From: Clostridia bacterium
Lineage (GTDB): Bacteria; Bacillota; Clostridia; Saccharofermentanales; UBA5734
Assembly (NCBI GenBank): GCA_009929975.1
Contig: RZZF01000063.1
Span: 1 to 8,535, forward strand
Direction: 5' to 3'
DNA: 8,535 bases
A model generated the notes under the pieces. It worked only from the letters and a program-made list of their open reading frames with translations. It had not been told where the DNA came from and ran no database searches. Made by a program: the position numbers and the translations under genes. This document shows, piece after piece, positions 1 to 6,840 of this stretch. Each line of letters begins with the position of its first letter. Positions within the stretch are counted from its first letter, which is position 1.

Positions 1-2
1 TT

Positions 3-902
3 GATGAGCAGTCGCCCGATATCGCGCTCGGCGTCGACTGTGCCTACGAAGACCGTGACGGCTCAATCAAGGACCAGCTGATCACCGGCGCTGGTGATCA
101 GGGCATGATGTTCGGTTTCGCCAATCGCGATACAGATGAACTGATGCCGCTGCCGATCGCGCTGGCTCATGCGCTGACCCGCCGGATGGCCGATGCCAGA
201 CGTTCGGGACAGGCAGATTTTCTGCGGCCGGACGGCAAGGCCCAGGTGACGGTCGCCTATGAAGGGGCGCGGCCAGTTCATATCGATACCGTTGTCATTT
301 CCACCCAGCATCAGGCGGATGTCGAACTGACAACGATCGAGCAGACCATTCGCGAACAGGTGATTGAACCTGTTCTGCCGCCCTCTCTGTTTGATCACCG
401 GACAAGGGTTTTGATCAACCCCACCGGCCGTTTTGTCGTCGGTGGTCCGCAAGGTGATTCCGGCCTGACCGGCCGGAAAATCATCGTTGATACCTATGGC
501 GGGTTCGCCCGGCATGGCGGCGGCGCTTTTTCCGGCAAGGATCCGACCAAGGTGGATCGTTCAGCGGCTTATGCCGCCCGATATGCCGCGAAAAACATTG
601 TCGCCGCCGGTCTGGCGGACAGTTGTGAGATCCAGCTGGCCTACGCGATCGGCGTCGCTCGGCCTGTTTCGGTGATGGTCGATACCTTCGGCACCGGTCG
701 GCTGCCGGATGACCGGATTGCGGAACTGATTCAGCAGGTCATTGATTTCCGTCCGGCCGCGCTGATCCGCGATCTGCGGCTGAGACGCCCGATTTACCAG
801 CAGATCGCGGCCTATGGACATTTCGGCCGCCCGGATCTTGATCTTCCCTGGGAAAAGACCGATCTGCTGCAGCCGCTGCGTGACGCCGCAGGAATCAACT
901 AG
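3..902 (+). CDS. metK: S-adenosylmethionine synthetase (methionine adenosyltransferase), 5' end outside the window
   Basis: MetK makes S-adenosylmethionine from methionine and ATP in the cytoplasm, releasing phosphate and pyrophosphate. The window holds the last 299 codons, ending in TAG; the reading frame is open from base 3. About 85-95 N-terminal residues, with the first ATP-binding histidine/aspartate motif, lie upstream. Visible family signatures are EQSPDI and GVD at the window start (active-site loop), then [10 protein letters not shown] around bases 87-116 and [20 protein letters not shown] around bases 516-575, which carries the phosphate-binding lysines. The stretch between GVD and GAGDQG is longer than in E. 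coli MetK, as I recall it being in Bacillus-type enzymes. The next gene starts 9 bases after the stop, so the two are probably co-transcribed. The family call is near certain; no frameshift or missing motif is seen in the part present. Confidence 0.97.
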   Translation, partial: DEQSPDIALGVDCAYEDRDGSIKDQLITGAGDQGMMFGFANRDTDELMPLPIALAHALTRRMADARRSGQADFLRPDGKAQVTVAYEGARPVHIDTVVISTQHQADVELTTIEQTIREQVIEPVLPPSLFDHRTRVLINPTGRFVVGGPQGDSGLTGRKIIVDTYGGFARHGGGAFSGKDPTKVDRSAAYAARYAAKNIVAAGLADSCEIQLAYAIGVARPVSVMVDTFGTGRLPDDRIAELIQQVIDFRPAALIRDLRLRRPIYQQIAAYGHFGRPDLDLPWEKTDLLQPLRDAAGIN

Positions 903-911
903 AAAGGCAGG

Positions 912-3230
912 ATGGCCATGCGACAGCTGAAGATTGGCGAATCGTCACCAGAGAACCCTGTTCTGGAAGGAATGATCGCGGACATTATCTTCAGAAATGA
1001 GCAAAACGGCTATACGGTCTGCACCCTGCGGGATGAGACCGTGGTCGTCGGCATCCTTCCGTTTATTCATCCGGGCGAAACCGTGCGCTTCACCGGCCGC
1101 TGGGTTGACCATCCCGATTATGGCCGGCAGTTTCAGGCGGATCATTTTGAATTGGCGATCCCCAGAACCGCGAAAGCGATCCGTCATTATCTCGCATCGG
1201 GACTGATCCAGGGCATCGGTGAAAAAACCGCGGACCGGCTGGTCAGGGCATTCGGAGAAGCGACACTGGATATTTTACGCGATGAACCGGAGCGTGTGGC
1301 CAGGCTCAAGGGAATCGGTCCTAACCGGGCCAGACAATTCGCTGAACAGCTGCAGGAAAAAGCAGCTTACCAGGACTTGATGATGCTGCTCGGTCCGCTT
1401 GGCGTCGGGACCGGTATTGTCATGCGGATCTACCGTCATTATGGCCGGCAGGCATTGGATGTCCTGTCGGAAAATCCATATGCGCTGGCCGATGAAGTCG
1501 ATGGAATCGGGTTTCTCACGGCGGACCGGCTGGCACAGGATCTCGGCCTTGACCCGACGGCGATGCCGCGGCTGTCCAGTGCCTTCCTGTATGTACTGAA
1601 CCAGGCCTCCAACCGCGGACATACCGCGCTGCCGCTGACAGTCTGCCTCGATGAAGTCCGCCAACTGACTGGACAGCCGGTTGATGCGGGGCATGAGGTT
1701 ATCCGTCTGCTGCTGTCTGAGCAGCGCATCTTCATGGCCGACAGCCAGACTTTATCTGACAGCAGCCCGTCACACGAATCACCTCAGCTGGTTCGCCTGT
1801 GCGCCACTGCGACAACCTGGCATGCGGAAAAAAAGTCGGCTGAGTTATTGATTCAGCTGCTGCGTTCTCCGCCCCGGCTTTTCCGCGGCTTATCTGATCA
1901 GGACGAAGTTCAGTCAACCGTCCGCCGGGCTTGTGAGCGTCAGAATCTGACACTGGCCCCTGAACAGGCTCAGGCGATTGAACAGGCACTTGCCCATTCA
2001 ATCTCCATCCTGACCGGCGGACCGGGTACAGGAAAGACGACGATCATCCGCATTTTGTGTGACTGCATGGAACAGCAGGGAGGCAGGATTCTTCTTGCCG
2101 CGCCGACCGGACGGGCGGCCCGCAGAATGAGTGACGCGTCAGGCCGTGAGGCGAAGACACTGCATCGTCTGCTGTCTCTTGGTTTTGCGCCGGATAAGGA
2201 TCGCGATCAGCCGGATGAGCCGGTTGAACTGGCCTGTGATCTTCTCATTGTTGATGAAGTCTCGATGATGGATGTCTTTCTTTTCCGCAGCCTGCTGACC
2301 TCACTGGTCGCGGGAACACGGGTCCTGCTGGTTGGTGACGCTGATCAGCTGCCTTCAGTCGGTCCCGGTGATGTCCTGAACAATCTGATCACCAGCGGGC
2401 TTTTACCGGTGACCCGGCTGACCAAAATATTCCGCCAGTCTGAGGAAAGCCTGATTATTCGCAACGCCCATCGCATTCATGCCGGCGACTGGCCATTCGT
2501 CGACCAGTCGCTGCACAGTTCATTTCTGGTGATCTATAAAGAACACACCGCGGATATGGCGGCCGCTGCCATCCGCCTGTGTCAGGAGATTCTGCCGCAA
2601 CAGTATCAGCTTGATCCCTTGCGTGACGTACAGGTGCTGACGCCGGTCCGCAAAGGGGTGGCCGGTACACAGAATCTTAATACCGTTTTGCAGGCCGCGC
2701 TCAATCCGGTGACGGATCCGGATCAGGAGGACGCGGCTGTGACCGCGCATGGCAGCCGTTTCGCCACGGGTGATAAAGTCATGCATATCCGTAATAATTA
2801 CGAACTGGCCTGGACATCGCTCAGCGACACGAATTCGAAGGGTCAGGGCGTTTTCAACGGAGAAACCGGTACCGTTGTCAAAACAGATCCAGACAGCCGA
2901 ACCGTCTATGTACTCTACGACGATGATCGCCTGACAGCCTATGATCCGGCCGTGATGGATGATCTGGACCTGGCTTACGCGATGACGATCCACAAGAGCC
3001 AGGGCAGCGAATATCCGGTTGTCGTACTGGTCCTTCCGCCGGGAGCGCCGCAGCTGCTGACCCGTAACCTGCTCTATACCGCGGTGACGCGGGCGTCCGA
3101 GAAACTGCTTCTGATATCAAGCCGGGCGACCCTGGGTGGGATGATCCGCAACAATACCGCGTATCTTCGCCATACTCTGCTGCCTGAATGGCTGCGCCGG
3201 CTGACCGCTGAACATGATTTCCCGCAATGA
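912..3230 (+). CDS. recD2: RecD2-type ATP-dependent DNA helicase (RecD/TraA family, YrrC-like)
   Basis: This is a 772-residue superfamily 1B helicase of the RecBC-independent RecD2 type, expected to unwind DNA 5' to 3' in repair and replication-fork maintenance. An N-terminal OB-like segment (about residues 17-80) precedes helix-hairpin-helix DNA-binding repeats (GIGEKTADRL near 100, GIGPNRARQF near 135, DGIGFLTADRLA near 195). Walker A is GGPGTGKTT at 369-377 with Lys375, and Walker B is LLIVDEVSMMD with Asp448-Glu449. Motif AMTIHKSQGSEYP lies near 691-703 and the C-terminal LLYTAVTRA helicase motif follows. The long N-terminal region and about 770-residue length separate it from RecBCD RecD. 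AGAAAGG at 901-907 precedes the start by 4 bases; an in-frame ATG at 918 would have 10-base spacing and is a real alternative. The 3' end overlaps comF by 4 bases. Confidence 0.95.
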   Translation: MAMRQLKIGESSPENPVLEGMIADIIFRNEQNGYTVCTLRDETVVVGILPFIHPGETVRFTGRWVDHPDYGRQFQADHFELAIPRTAKAIRHYLASGLIQGIGEKTADRLVRAFGEATLDILRDEPERVARLKGIGPNRARQFAEQLQEKAAYQDLMMLLGPLGVGTGIVMRIYRHYGRQALDVLSENPYALADEVDGIGFLTADRLAQDLGLDPTAMPRLSSAFLYVLNQASNRGHTALPLTVCLDEVRQLTGQPVDAGHEVIRLLLSEQRIFMADSQTLSDSSPSHESPQLVRLCATATTWHAEKKSAELLIQLLRSPPRLFRGLSDQDEVQSTVRRACERQNLTLAPEQAQAIEQALAHSISILTGGPGTGKTTIIRILCDCMEQQGGRILLAAPTGRAARRMSDASGREAKTLHRLLSLGFAPDKDRDQPDEPVELACDLLIVDEVSMMDVFLFRSLLTSLVAGTRVLLVGDADQLPSVGPGDVLNNLITSGLLPVTRLTKIFRQSEESLIIRNAHRIHAGDWPFVDQSLHSSFLVIYKEHTADMAAAAIRLCQEILPQQYQLDPLRDVQVLTPVRKGVAGTQNLNTVLQAALNPVTDPDQEDAAVTAHGSRFATGDKVMHIRNNYELAWTSLSDTNSKGQGVFNGETGTVVKTDPDSRTVYVLYDDDRLTAYDPAVMDDLDLAYAMTIHKSQGSEYPVVVLVLPPGAPQLLTRNLLYTAVTRASEKLLLISSRATLGGMIRNNTAYLRHTLLPEWLRRLTAEHDFPQ

Positions 3231-3967
3231 AGCGCTGGTTGAATCAGCTGATCCGCTGCGTGTATCCGCCTGTTTGCGCCATCTGCCGCCGTCCCTGCCA
3301 GCCGGCCAACGGCTGGCCTGCCATCTGCCGCCTCTGCCTGGCGAAAATGCCTTTGCTCGGAATATCAGAGGAGCGCCGGCCCTGGCCTGAAATGGCAGAC
3401 GCTGACAGGCACCCGGATGATCTGATTTTTGCCTGCATGGCTTATGAGGAACCGATCCGCAGTGCCCTGATCAGGTTGAAATTTTTCGATGAAACTGACA
3501 TCGCTGAATTGGTGGCTGAGCTGTTGTACCGTCTGATTCGCCGGACTCGCGCCAAAGGCCACGCTGTCATGGCAGTTCCGCTCCATCCTGCCCGGCTGCG
3601 TGAACGAGGCTACAATCAGTCGAGTCTGATCGCGGCGGCGCTGGCGCGAAAACTGGAGCTGCCGGATCGATCAGAATTGCTGGTCAGAATCAGGGCGACT
3701 CCACAGCAAAGCCTGCTGACTGACCGCCGCTTCAGGCAGGAAAATGTCCGTGGCGCGTTTGCGTTTCATAACGAATCACCTTCCGGTGCCAAACCGCTGA
3801 TCAGGCCTGGAAGCACCGTCTGGCTGGTGGATGACATCATGACAACCGGCGCGACACTGACAGAATCCGCACGCCCTTTGTGGCGGGCGGGTCTGCATGT
3901 TTACGGGCTGGCAGCGGCTCTGGTATCACCAGTGACGACTGTGTCATCCAAGGGTCATCCGACTTGA
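3227..3967 (+). CDS. comF: ComF family protein (phosphoribosyltransferase fold, competence-associated)
   Basis: This 246-residue protein has the two-part ComF/GntX architecture. An N-terminal zinc-finger-like module carries Cys17-X2-Cys20 and Cys34-X2-Cys37. A type I phosphoribosyltransferase domain follows, with the family motif VPLHPARLRERGYNQS at 117-132 and the PRPP-loop motif VDDIMTTGAT at 201-210 (Asp202-Asp203). In naturally competent Firmicutes ComFC helps bring transforming single-stranded DNA into the cytoplasm; in other bacteria the role is unclear. Translation starts at an ATGA overlap with the recD2 stop and has no good Shine-Dalgarno sequence, so it is probably coupled to recD2. 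The usual Firmicute partner, the ComFA helicase, is not next to it. No terminator lies between this gene and the downstream RNA promoter, whose -35 box overlaps the comF stop codon. Confidence 0.93.
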   Translation: MKRWLNQLIRCVYPPVCAICRRPCQPANGWPAICRLCLAKMPLLGISEERRPWPEMADADRHPDDLIFACMAYEEPIRSALIRLKFFDETDIAELVAELLYRLIRRTRAKGHAVMAVPLHPARLRERGYNQSSLIAAALARKLELPDRSELLVRIRATPQQSLLTDRRFRQENVRGAFAFHNESPSGAKPLIRPGSTVWLVDDIMTTGATLTESARPLWRAGLHVYGLAAALVSPVTTVSSKGHPT

Positions 3968-3999
3968 GCAACCCTGAGAAAAAAGGTATACTGTAGGTA
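3964..3999 (+). promoter_or_regulatory. Sigma-A (sigma-70)-type promoter for the 6S-like RNA
   Basis: TTGAGC at 3964-3969 and TATACT at 3987-3992 are separated by exactly 17 bases, near the housekeeping consensus TTGACA-N17-TATAAT. The spacer contains an A-rich run at 3978-3984. The expected start, 5-7 bases past the -10 box, falls at 3997-3999, where the 5' arm of the RNA closing stem begins. The -35 box overlaps the comF stop codon (TGA 3965-3967). The agreement between predicted start and predicted helix end is the main support. Confidence 0.8.
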
Positions 4000-4181
4000 C
4001 CTGGTATGTCCGTTACCCTCATTTTTGAACCTTCATGACTTAAACGGGAGCTCGGGTTAATGCGGAATACAGCGATGGCTCCGGACGCAAGTCCGACCGA
4101 GCTAGGCTAAAGGCCGCTGCAGGGCACCCACCTGGCAATTGGCTAGGTGTCAAAAAGGGGGTTGGGCATCCCGGGTTTTTT
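3999..4181 (+). ncRNA. ssrS: Probable 6S RNA (regulator of RNA polymerase holoenzyme)
   Basis: 6S RNA mimics an open promoter and binds housekeeping-sigma RNA polymerase. I see no start codon with a useful frame here but can hand-fold a 6S-like rod of about 183 nt. The closing stem pairs 3999-4011 with 4164-4176 (12 pairs, one mismatch), continued by 4016-4020 with 4157-4161. The 5' central-bubble strand is about 4021-4045. The 3' bubble strand holds a hairpin pairing 4129-4136 with 4142-4149 (8 pairs, 5-nt loop), a feature known in 6S RNAs. The terminal arm pairs 4046-4053 with 4122-4129 (A-A mismatch), 4062-4065 with 4114-4117, 4071-4073 with 4106-4108, and 4077-4081 with 4099-4103. It is capped by CGGAC-GCAA-GUCCG at 4082-4095. 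T6 follows at 4176-4181. Length, layout, own promoter and terminator all fit; family assignment is by architecture, not by a covariance search. Confidence 0.82.
4161..4181 (+). terminator. Intrinsic-type terminator at the 3' end of the 6S-like RNA
   Basis: A run of six T (4176-4181) directly follows the GC-rich 3' arm of the RNA closing stem. The RNA's own long closing helix would serve as the terminator stem. A weaker local hairpin is also possible: GGG 4164-4166 with CCC 4170-4172, extended by U-G wobbles. It should release the small RNA and would also catch any transcript reading through from comF. Confidence 0.6.
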
Positions 4182-4188
4182 GTCTGGA

Positions 4189-4214
4189 CGGTCACCACGA
4201 TTGCGTGGTGATTG
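4189..4214 (+). repeat. Perfect inverted repeat in the cysE leader (operator or mRNA hairpin)
   Basis: TCACCACG (4192-4199) and CGTGGTGA (4204-4211) are perfect complements around a 4-base ATTG spacer. Two G-T wobbles and one C-G pair extend the stem to 4189-4214. No T run follows, so it does not look like a terminator. It lies about 7 bases before the cysE Shine-Dalgarno AGGGG (4221-4225). It could be a protein-binding operator or a 5' hairpin affecting cysE-cysS mRNA stability or translation; the sequence alone does not decide. Confidence 0.55.
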
Positions 4215-4231
4215 ATATATAGGGGAAACAT

Positions 4232-4990
4232 ATGGGTTTGATGGCAGACGCAAAAGCGATCGCTAAACGTGATCCGGCAGGAAAGAGCACCGCGCAGGTC
4301 TTTTTTCTGTATTCTGGATTTCACGCGATCTTTTATCACCGGATCGCGCACTGGCTGTATAATCACCGCTTCTTATTTCTCGCACGGGCCGTCTCTCAGT
4401 TCAGCCGCTTTCTCAGCGGTATTGAGATTCATCCGGGTGCGAAGATCGGTTCAGGGCTTTTCATTGACCATGGCATGGGCGTTGTGATCGGTGAAACCGC
4501 GGAAATCGGCAATGACTGTACGATCTATCACGGTGTCACATTAGGTGGTACCGGCAAAGAGTGCGGGAAACGGCATCCGACCATCGGCGATAATGTCCTG
4601 ATCGGGGCCGGGGCTAAAATCCTCGGTCCATTTCATGTCGGTTCCTGCAGTATGATCGGTGCCAATGCGGTGGTTCTCAATGAAGTGCCGCCGTATTCAA
4701 CGGTCGTTGGTGTTCCCGGCCGTATCATCCGGCCGCAGGGCCGTCAGGTCCGGCATAGTGTGGAACTGGATCACAGCAGCGCGCCGGATCCGATTGAACA
4801 GGAAATCTGCCGCCTGCTGCACCGGGTCGCCAGCCTGGAGAAGAAAATGGGACTGCCGGCCCAGTTCGAACCGGGGAAGAAATTTGTCCGCGACTGTCCG
4901 GATTCGGAGAAACTGACCGGCAGCGAGCCATCCGGAGAAACGGATGCCTCAGGTCATGACAACACAGCAGATGATGTCAGATCAACATGA
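4232..4990 (+). CDS. cysE: Serine O-acetyltransferase
   Basis: CysE transfers acetyl from acetyl-CoA to L-serine, giving O-acetylserine, the precursor for cysteine synthesis. The 252-residue protein has a short alpha-helical N-terminal part (about 1-62), like the compact Bacillus form rather than the longer E. coli form. A left-handed beta-helix of hexapeptide repeats follows (about 63-170), with [10 protein letters not shown] near 64-73, the catalytic-type Asp79-His80 pair in [24 protein letters not shown] at 99-108, and [14 protein letters not shown] closing the domain. The C-terminal 75 or so residues form a short predicted helix ([19 protein letters not shown]) and a polar tail, unusually long for this form. 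The Shine-Dalgarno AGGGG lies 6 bases before the ATG. cysS follows after 18 bases, the conserved Firmicute arrangement that pairs cysteine synthesis with cysteine charging. No T-box element is visible upstream. Confidence 0.96.
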   Translation: MGLMADAKAIAKRDPAGKSTAQVFFLYSGFHAIFYHRIAHWLYNHRFLFLARAVSQFSRFLSGIEIHPGAKIGSGLFIDHGMGVVIGETAEIGNDCTIYHGVTLGGTGKECGKRHPTIGDNVLIGAGAKILGPFHVGSCSMIGANAVVLNEVPPYSTVVGVPGRIIRPQGRQVRHSVELDHSSAPDPIEQEICRLLHRVASLEKKMGLPAQFEPGKKFVRDCPDSEKLTGSEPSGETDASGHDNTADDVRST

Positions 4991-5008
4991 TGGAGGCTGA
5001 ACAGCAAC

Positions 5009-6424
5009 ATGAGAATCTATAATACGCAGACACGGCAGAAAGAAGATTTTGTTCCTCTTGAACCCGGAAAAGTCAAAATCTATGTCTGTGGCCCGACCGT
5101 CTATAATTATTTCCACCTGGGCAATGCCCGCCCGTTCATCACCTATGATACGCTGCGCCGCTATTTTGAGTACCGCGGATATGTGGTGACTTATGTGCAG
5201 AATTTCACGGATATCGATGACAAGATGATCACGCGCGCCAACCAGGAGGGAATCAGTACCGATGTGCTGGCCCAGCGTTTCATTGATGCCTATTATCAGG
5301 ATGCTGACCAGTTGAATATCCGTCGGGCGGATCATCACCCGCGCGCGACCCGGACGATCCCGATGATCATCGAGCTTGTTCAGCTGCTGGTCGATCGCGG
5401 CTATGCCTACACCGCGTCTGACGGGGTTTACTTTGATGTCGCCCGCTACGCAAACTATGGCAAGCTGTCACATCACCGTCTGGAGGATCTTCTCGCCGGT
5501 GCCAGTGACCGGCTGACAGATTTATCAGACAAGAAGAGCAGCGCTGACTTCGCGCTGTGGAAATTCAAAAAAGAAGGCGAACCGTCCTGGGAGAGCCCGT
5601 GGGGTGAAGGACGTCCCGGCTGGCATATTGAGTGCTCGGCTATGGTCCGCCAGTATCTGGGTGATACCATTGACATTCATGGCGGCGGGCAGGACCTGGT
5701 CTTTCCCCATCATGAAAACGAAATCGCCCAGAGCGAAGCCGCGACCGGCAAGCCTTTCGTCAGATACTGGATGCACAACGGCTTCATTAATATTGATCAC
5801 GCAAAAATGTCCAAATCGAGCGGCAATTTCTTTACGGTAAGGGATCTCGCCCGGCATTTTGATCATCAGGTGCTGCGTTTCTTCATGCTCAGCGGCCATT
5901 ACCGGATGCCGATCAATTTCTCTACGGATCTGCTGCACGCTGCGGAAAATGGCTGGAAGCGCATCGTCAACTGTCTGGAAAATATCAGGTTCCTCGCGCA
6001 AAGCGCGCCGGAGAAAAGTGATGAGCCAGCCGTCAGGACAGCGTCGTCTGCGCTGCGTGACGCGGCTGTGACCGCCGGAGAGGCGTTTATCGAAGCCATG
6101 GATGATGACCTGAATACCGCGGATGGTTTGGCCGCTGTCTTTGATCTGGTCCGGCTTGTCAACACCACGGTCGCTGATTCAGTGGCAGAGCGTTCCGCGC
6201 TGCTGGCAGCCGCGGATAAAATCAATGAACTGCTTGATGTGCTCGGATTATACCCTGAAACTGAACAGCAGGTTCCGCAGACCATTCTCGATCTGCTCGC
6301 CGAACGGACCGAGGCGAAAAAGGCCCGCGACTTTGCCCGTGCCGATGCTCTGCGTGACAAAATCCAGTCCGAAGGCTTTGTGATTGAGGACACACCGCAG
6401 GGCCCCAAGGTCACGCCCCGATGA
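5009..6424 (+). CDS. cysS: Cysteinyl-tRNA synthetase
   Basis: CysS charges tRNA-Cys with cysteine using ATP. The 471-residue length is normal for this class I synthetase. The signature CGPTVYNYFHLGNARPF begins at Cys27, with HLGN (36-39) as the HIGH-box variant. KMSKS is intact at 266-270. The four zinc ligands that select cysteine are present as Cys27, Cys209, His234 and Glu238. The N-terminal Rossmann half is followed by the DALR-type helical domain (DDDLNTADGLAAVFDLV region) and a C-terminal tail with KKARDFARADALRDKI, typical of the anticodon-binding end. TGGAGG at 4991-4996 lies 12 bases before the ATG, slightly far. The gene is co-directional with cysE, and its stop overlaps the mrnC start as ATGA. 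Confidence 0.98.
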   Translation: MRIYNTQTRQKEDFVPLEPGKVKIYVCGPTVYNYFHLGNARPFITYDTLRRYFEYRGYVVTYVQNFTDIDDKMITRANQEGISTDVLAQRFIDAYYQDADQLNIRRADHHPRATRTIPMIIELVQLLVDRGYAYTASDGVYFDVARYANYGKLSHHRLEDLLAGASDRLTDLSDKKSSADFALWKFKKEGEPSWESPWGEGRPGWHIECSAMVRQYLGDTIDIHGGGQDLVFPHHENEIAQSEAATGKPFVRYWMHNGFINIDHAKMSKSSGNFFTVRDLARHFDHQVLRFFMLSGHYRMPINFSTDLLHAAENGWKRIVNCLENIRFLAQSAPEKSDEPAVRTASSALRDAAVTAGEAFIEAMDDDLNTADGLAAVFDLVRLVNTTVADSVAERSALLAAADKINELLDVLGLYPETEQQVPQTILDLLAERTEAKKARDFARADALRDKIQSEGFVIEDTPQGPKVTPR

Positions 6425-6840
6425 GCCTGCCTGAATTCAGCGGTGATATCCGGGAGGTTCCAGTCTCCGTTCTGGCCTATATCGGTGATGCTGTCTATGA
6501 ACTGCAGACCCGCCTGTACCTGTTCAGCCATGTTACGGGACAATCCGGCCGCCTGCACCAGCAGTCCATCGGGCTGGTCAGCGCTTCGGCCCAGGCCAGA
6601 GCTGCCCGTCTGATCCTGCCCCGTCTGACACCGGAGGAAGAAGCGATCTTTCGCCGGGGCCGCAACAGCCAGAGCGGCAGTATGCCGAAACACGCGGACC
6701 CTGTTGACTATCAGTCGGCAACGGGATTCGAAGCCCTGATCGGCTATCTTTACCTGACCGGGCAGCACGAACGGATCGATCGACTGCTGCGAATGATTTA
6801 TGAAGGTGATGAACATGAAGCAACCGCCAATGAACCATGA
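6421..6840 (+). CDS. mrnC: Mini-ribonuclease III
   Basis: MrnC is a double-strand-specific ribonuclease with an RNase III catalytic domain and no dsRNA-binding domain. In Bacillus subtilis it trims both ends of 23S rRNA. The 139-residue length fits. The RNase III signature VLAYIGDAVYEL has catalytic Asp23. The conserved RGRNSQSGSMPK lies at 79-90 and GFEALIGYLYL at 102-112, with the second acidic catalytic residue Glu104. The start overlaps the cysS stop by 4 bases; a weak AAGG lies 10 bases upstream, so translation is probably coupled. Its place between cysS and rlmB is the standard Firmicute position. It acts on the same rRNA as its downstream neighbour. Confidence 0.96.
   Translation: MSLPEFSGDIREVPVSVLAYIGDAVYELQTRLYLFSHVTGQSGRLHQQSIGLVSASAQARAARLILPRLTPEEEAIFRRGRNSQSGSMPKHADPVDYQSATGFEALIGYLYLTGQHERIDRLLRMIYEGDEHEATANEP
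6803..6808 (+). promoter_or_regulatory. Ribosome binding site that decides the rlmB start
   Basis: AAGGTG at 6803-6808, inside the end of mrnC, lies 6 bases before the ATG at 6815. It overlaps the other in-frame candidate ATGs at 6800 and 6809 and so cannot serve either. No Shine-Dalgarno is seen upstream of 6800. Confidence 0.6.

Noticed and set aside
2520..2993. A 157-codon - strand open frame inside recD2
   Set aside because: It is fully antisense to the conserved helicase domain and shows no protein motif or ribosome binding site of note.
3968..4181. SRP RNA or tmRNA
   Set aside because: The SRP apical motif (GGAAG...GCAGC type) and any tmRNA tRNA-like end are absent, and the closing-stem/bubble layout fits 6S better.
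3968..4231. T-box, SAM (S-box), cobalamin, TPP or c-di-GMP riboswitch in the cysE leader
   Set aside because: The GGACGCAA string recalls the c-di-GMP-I motif, but its other conserved blocks are missing and it is explained by a GCAA-tetraloop hairpin. No T-box, S-box, B12-box or TPP core sequences are present, and the RNA has its own terminator well before cysE.
4040..4366. A 108-codon - strand open frame over the RNA gene and the start of cysE
   Set aside because: The structured RNA and cysE explain this stretch; the translation has no domain and no upstream signal.
6800..6814. rlmB start at ATG 6800 or 6809
   Set aside because: The only Shine-Dalgarno-like sequence (AAGGTG 6803-6808) lies at or after these codons and is spaced for ATG 6815; this remains a mild uncertainty of 2-5 residues.
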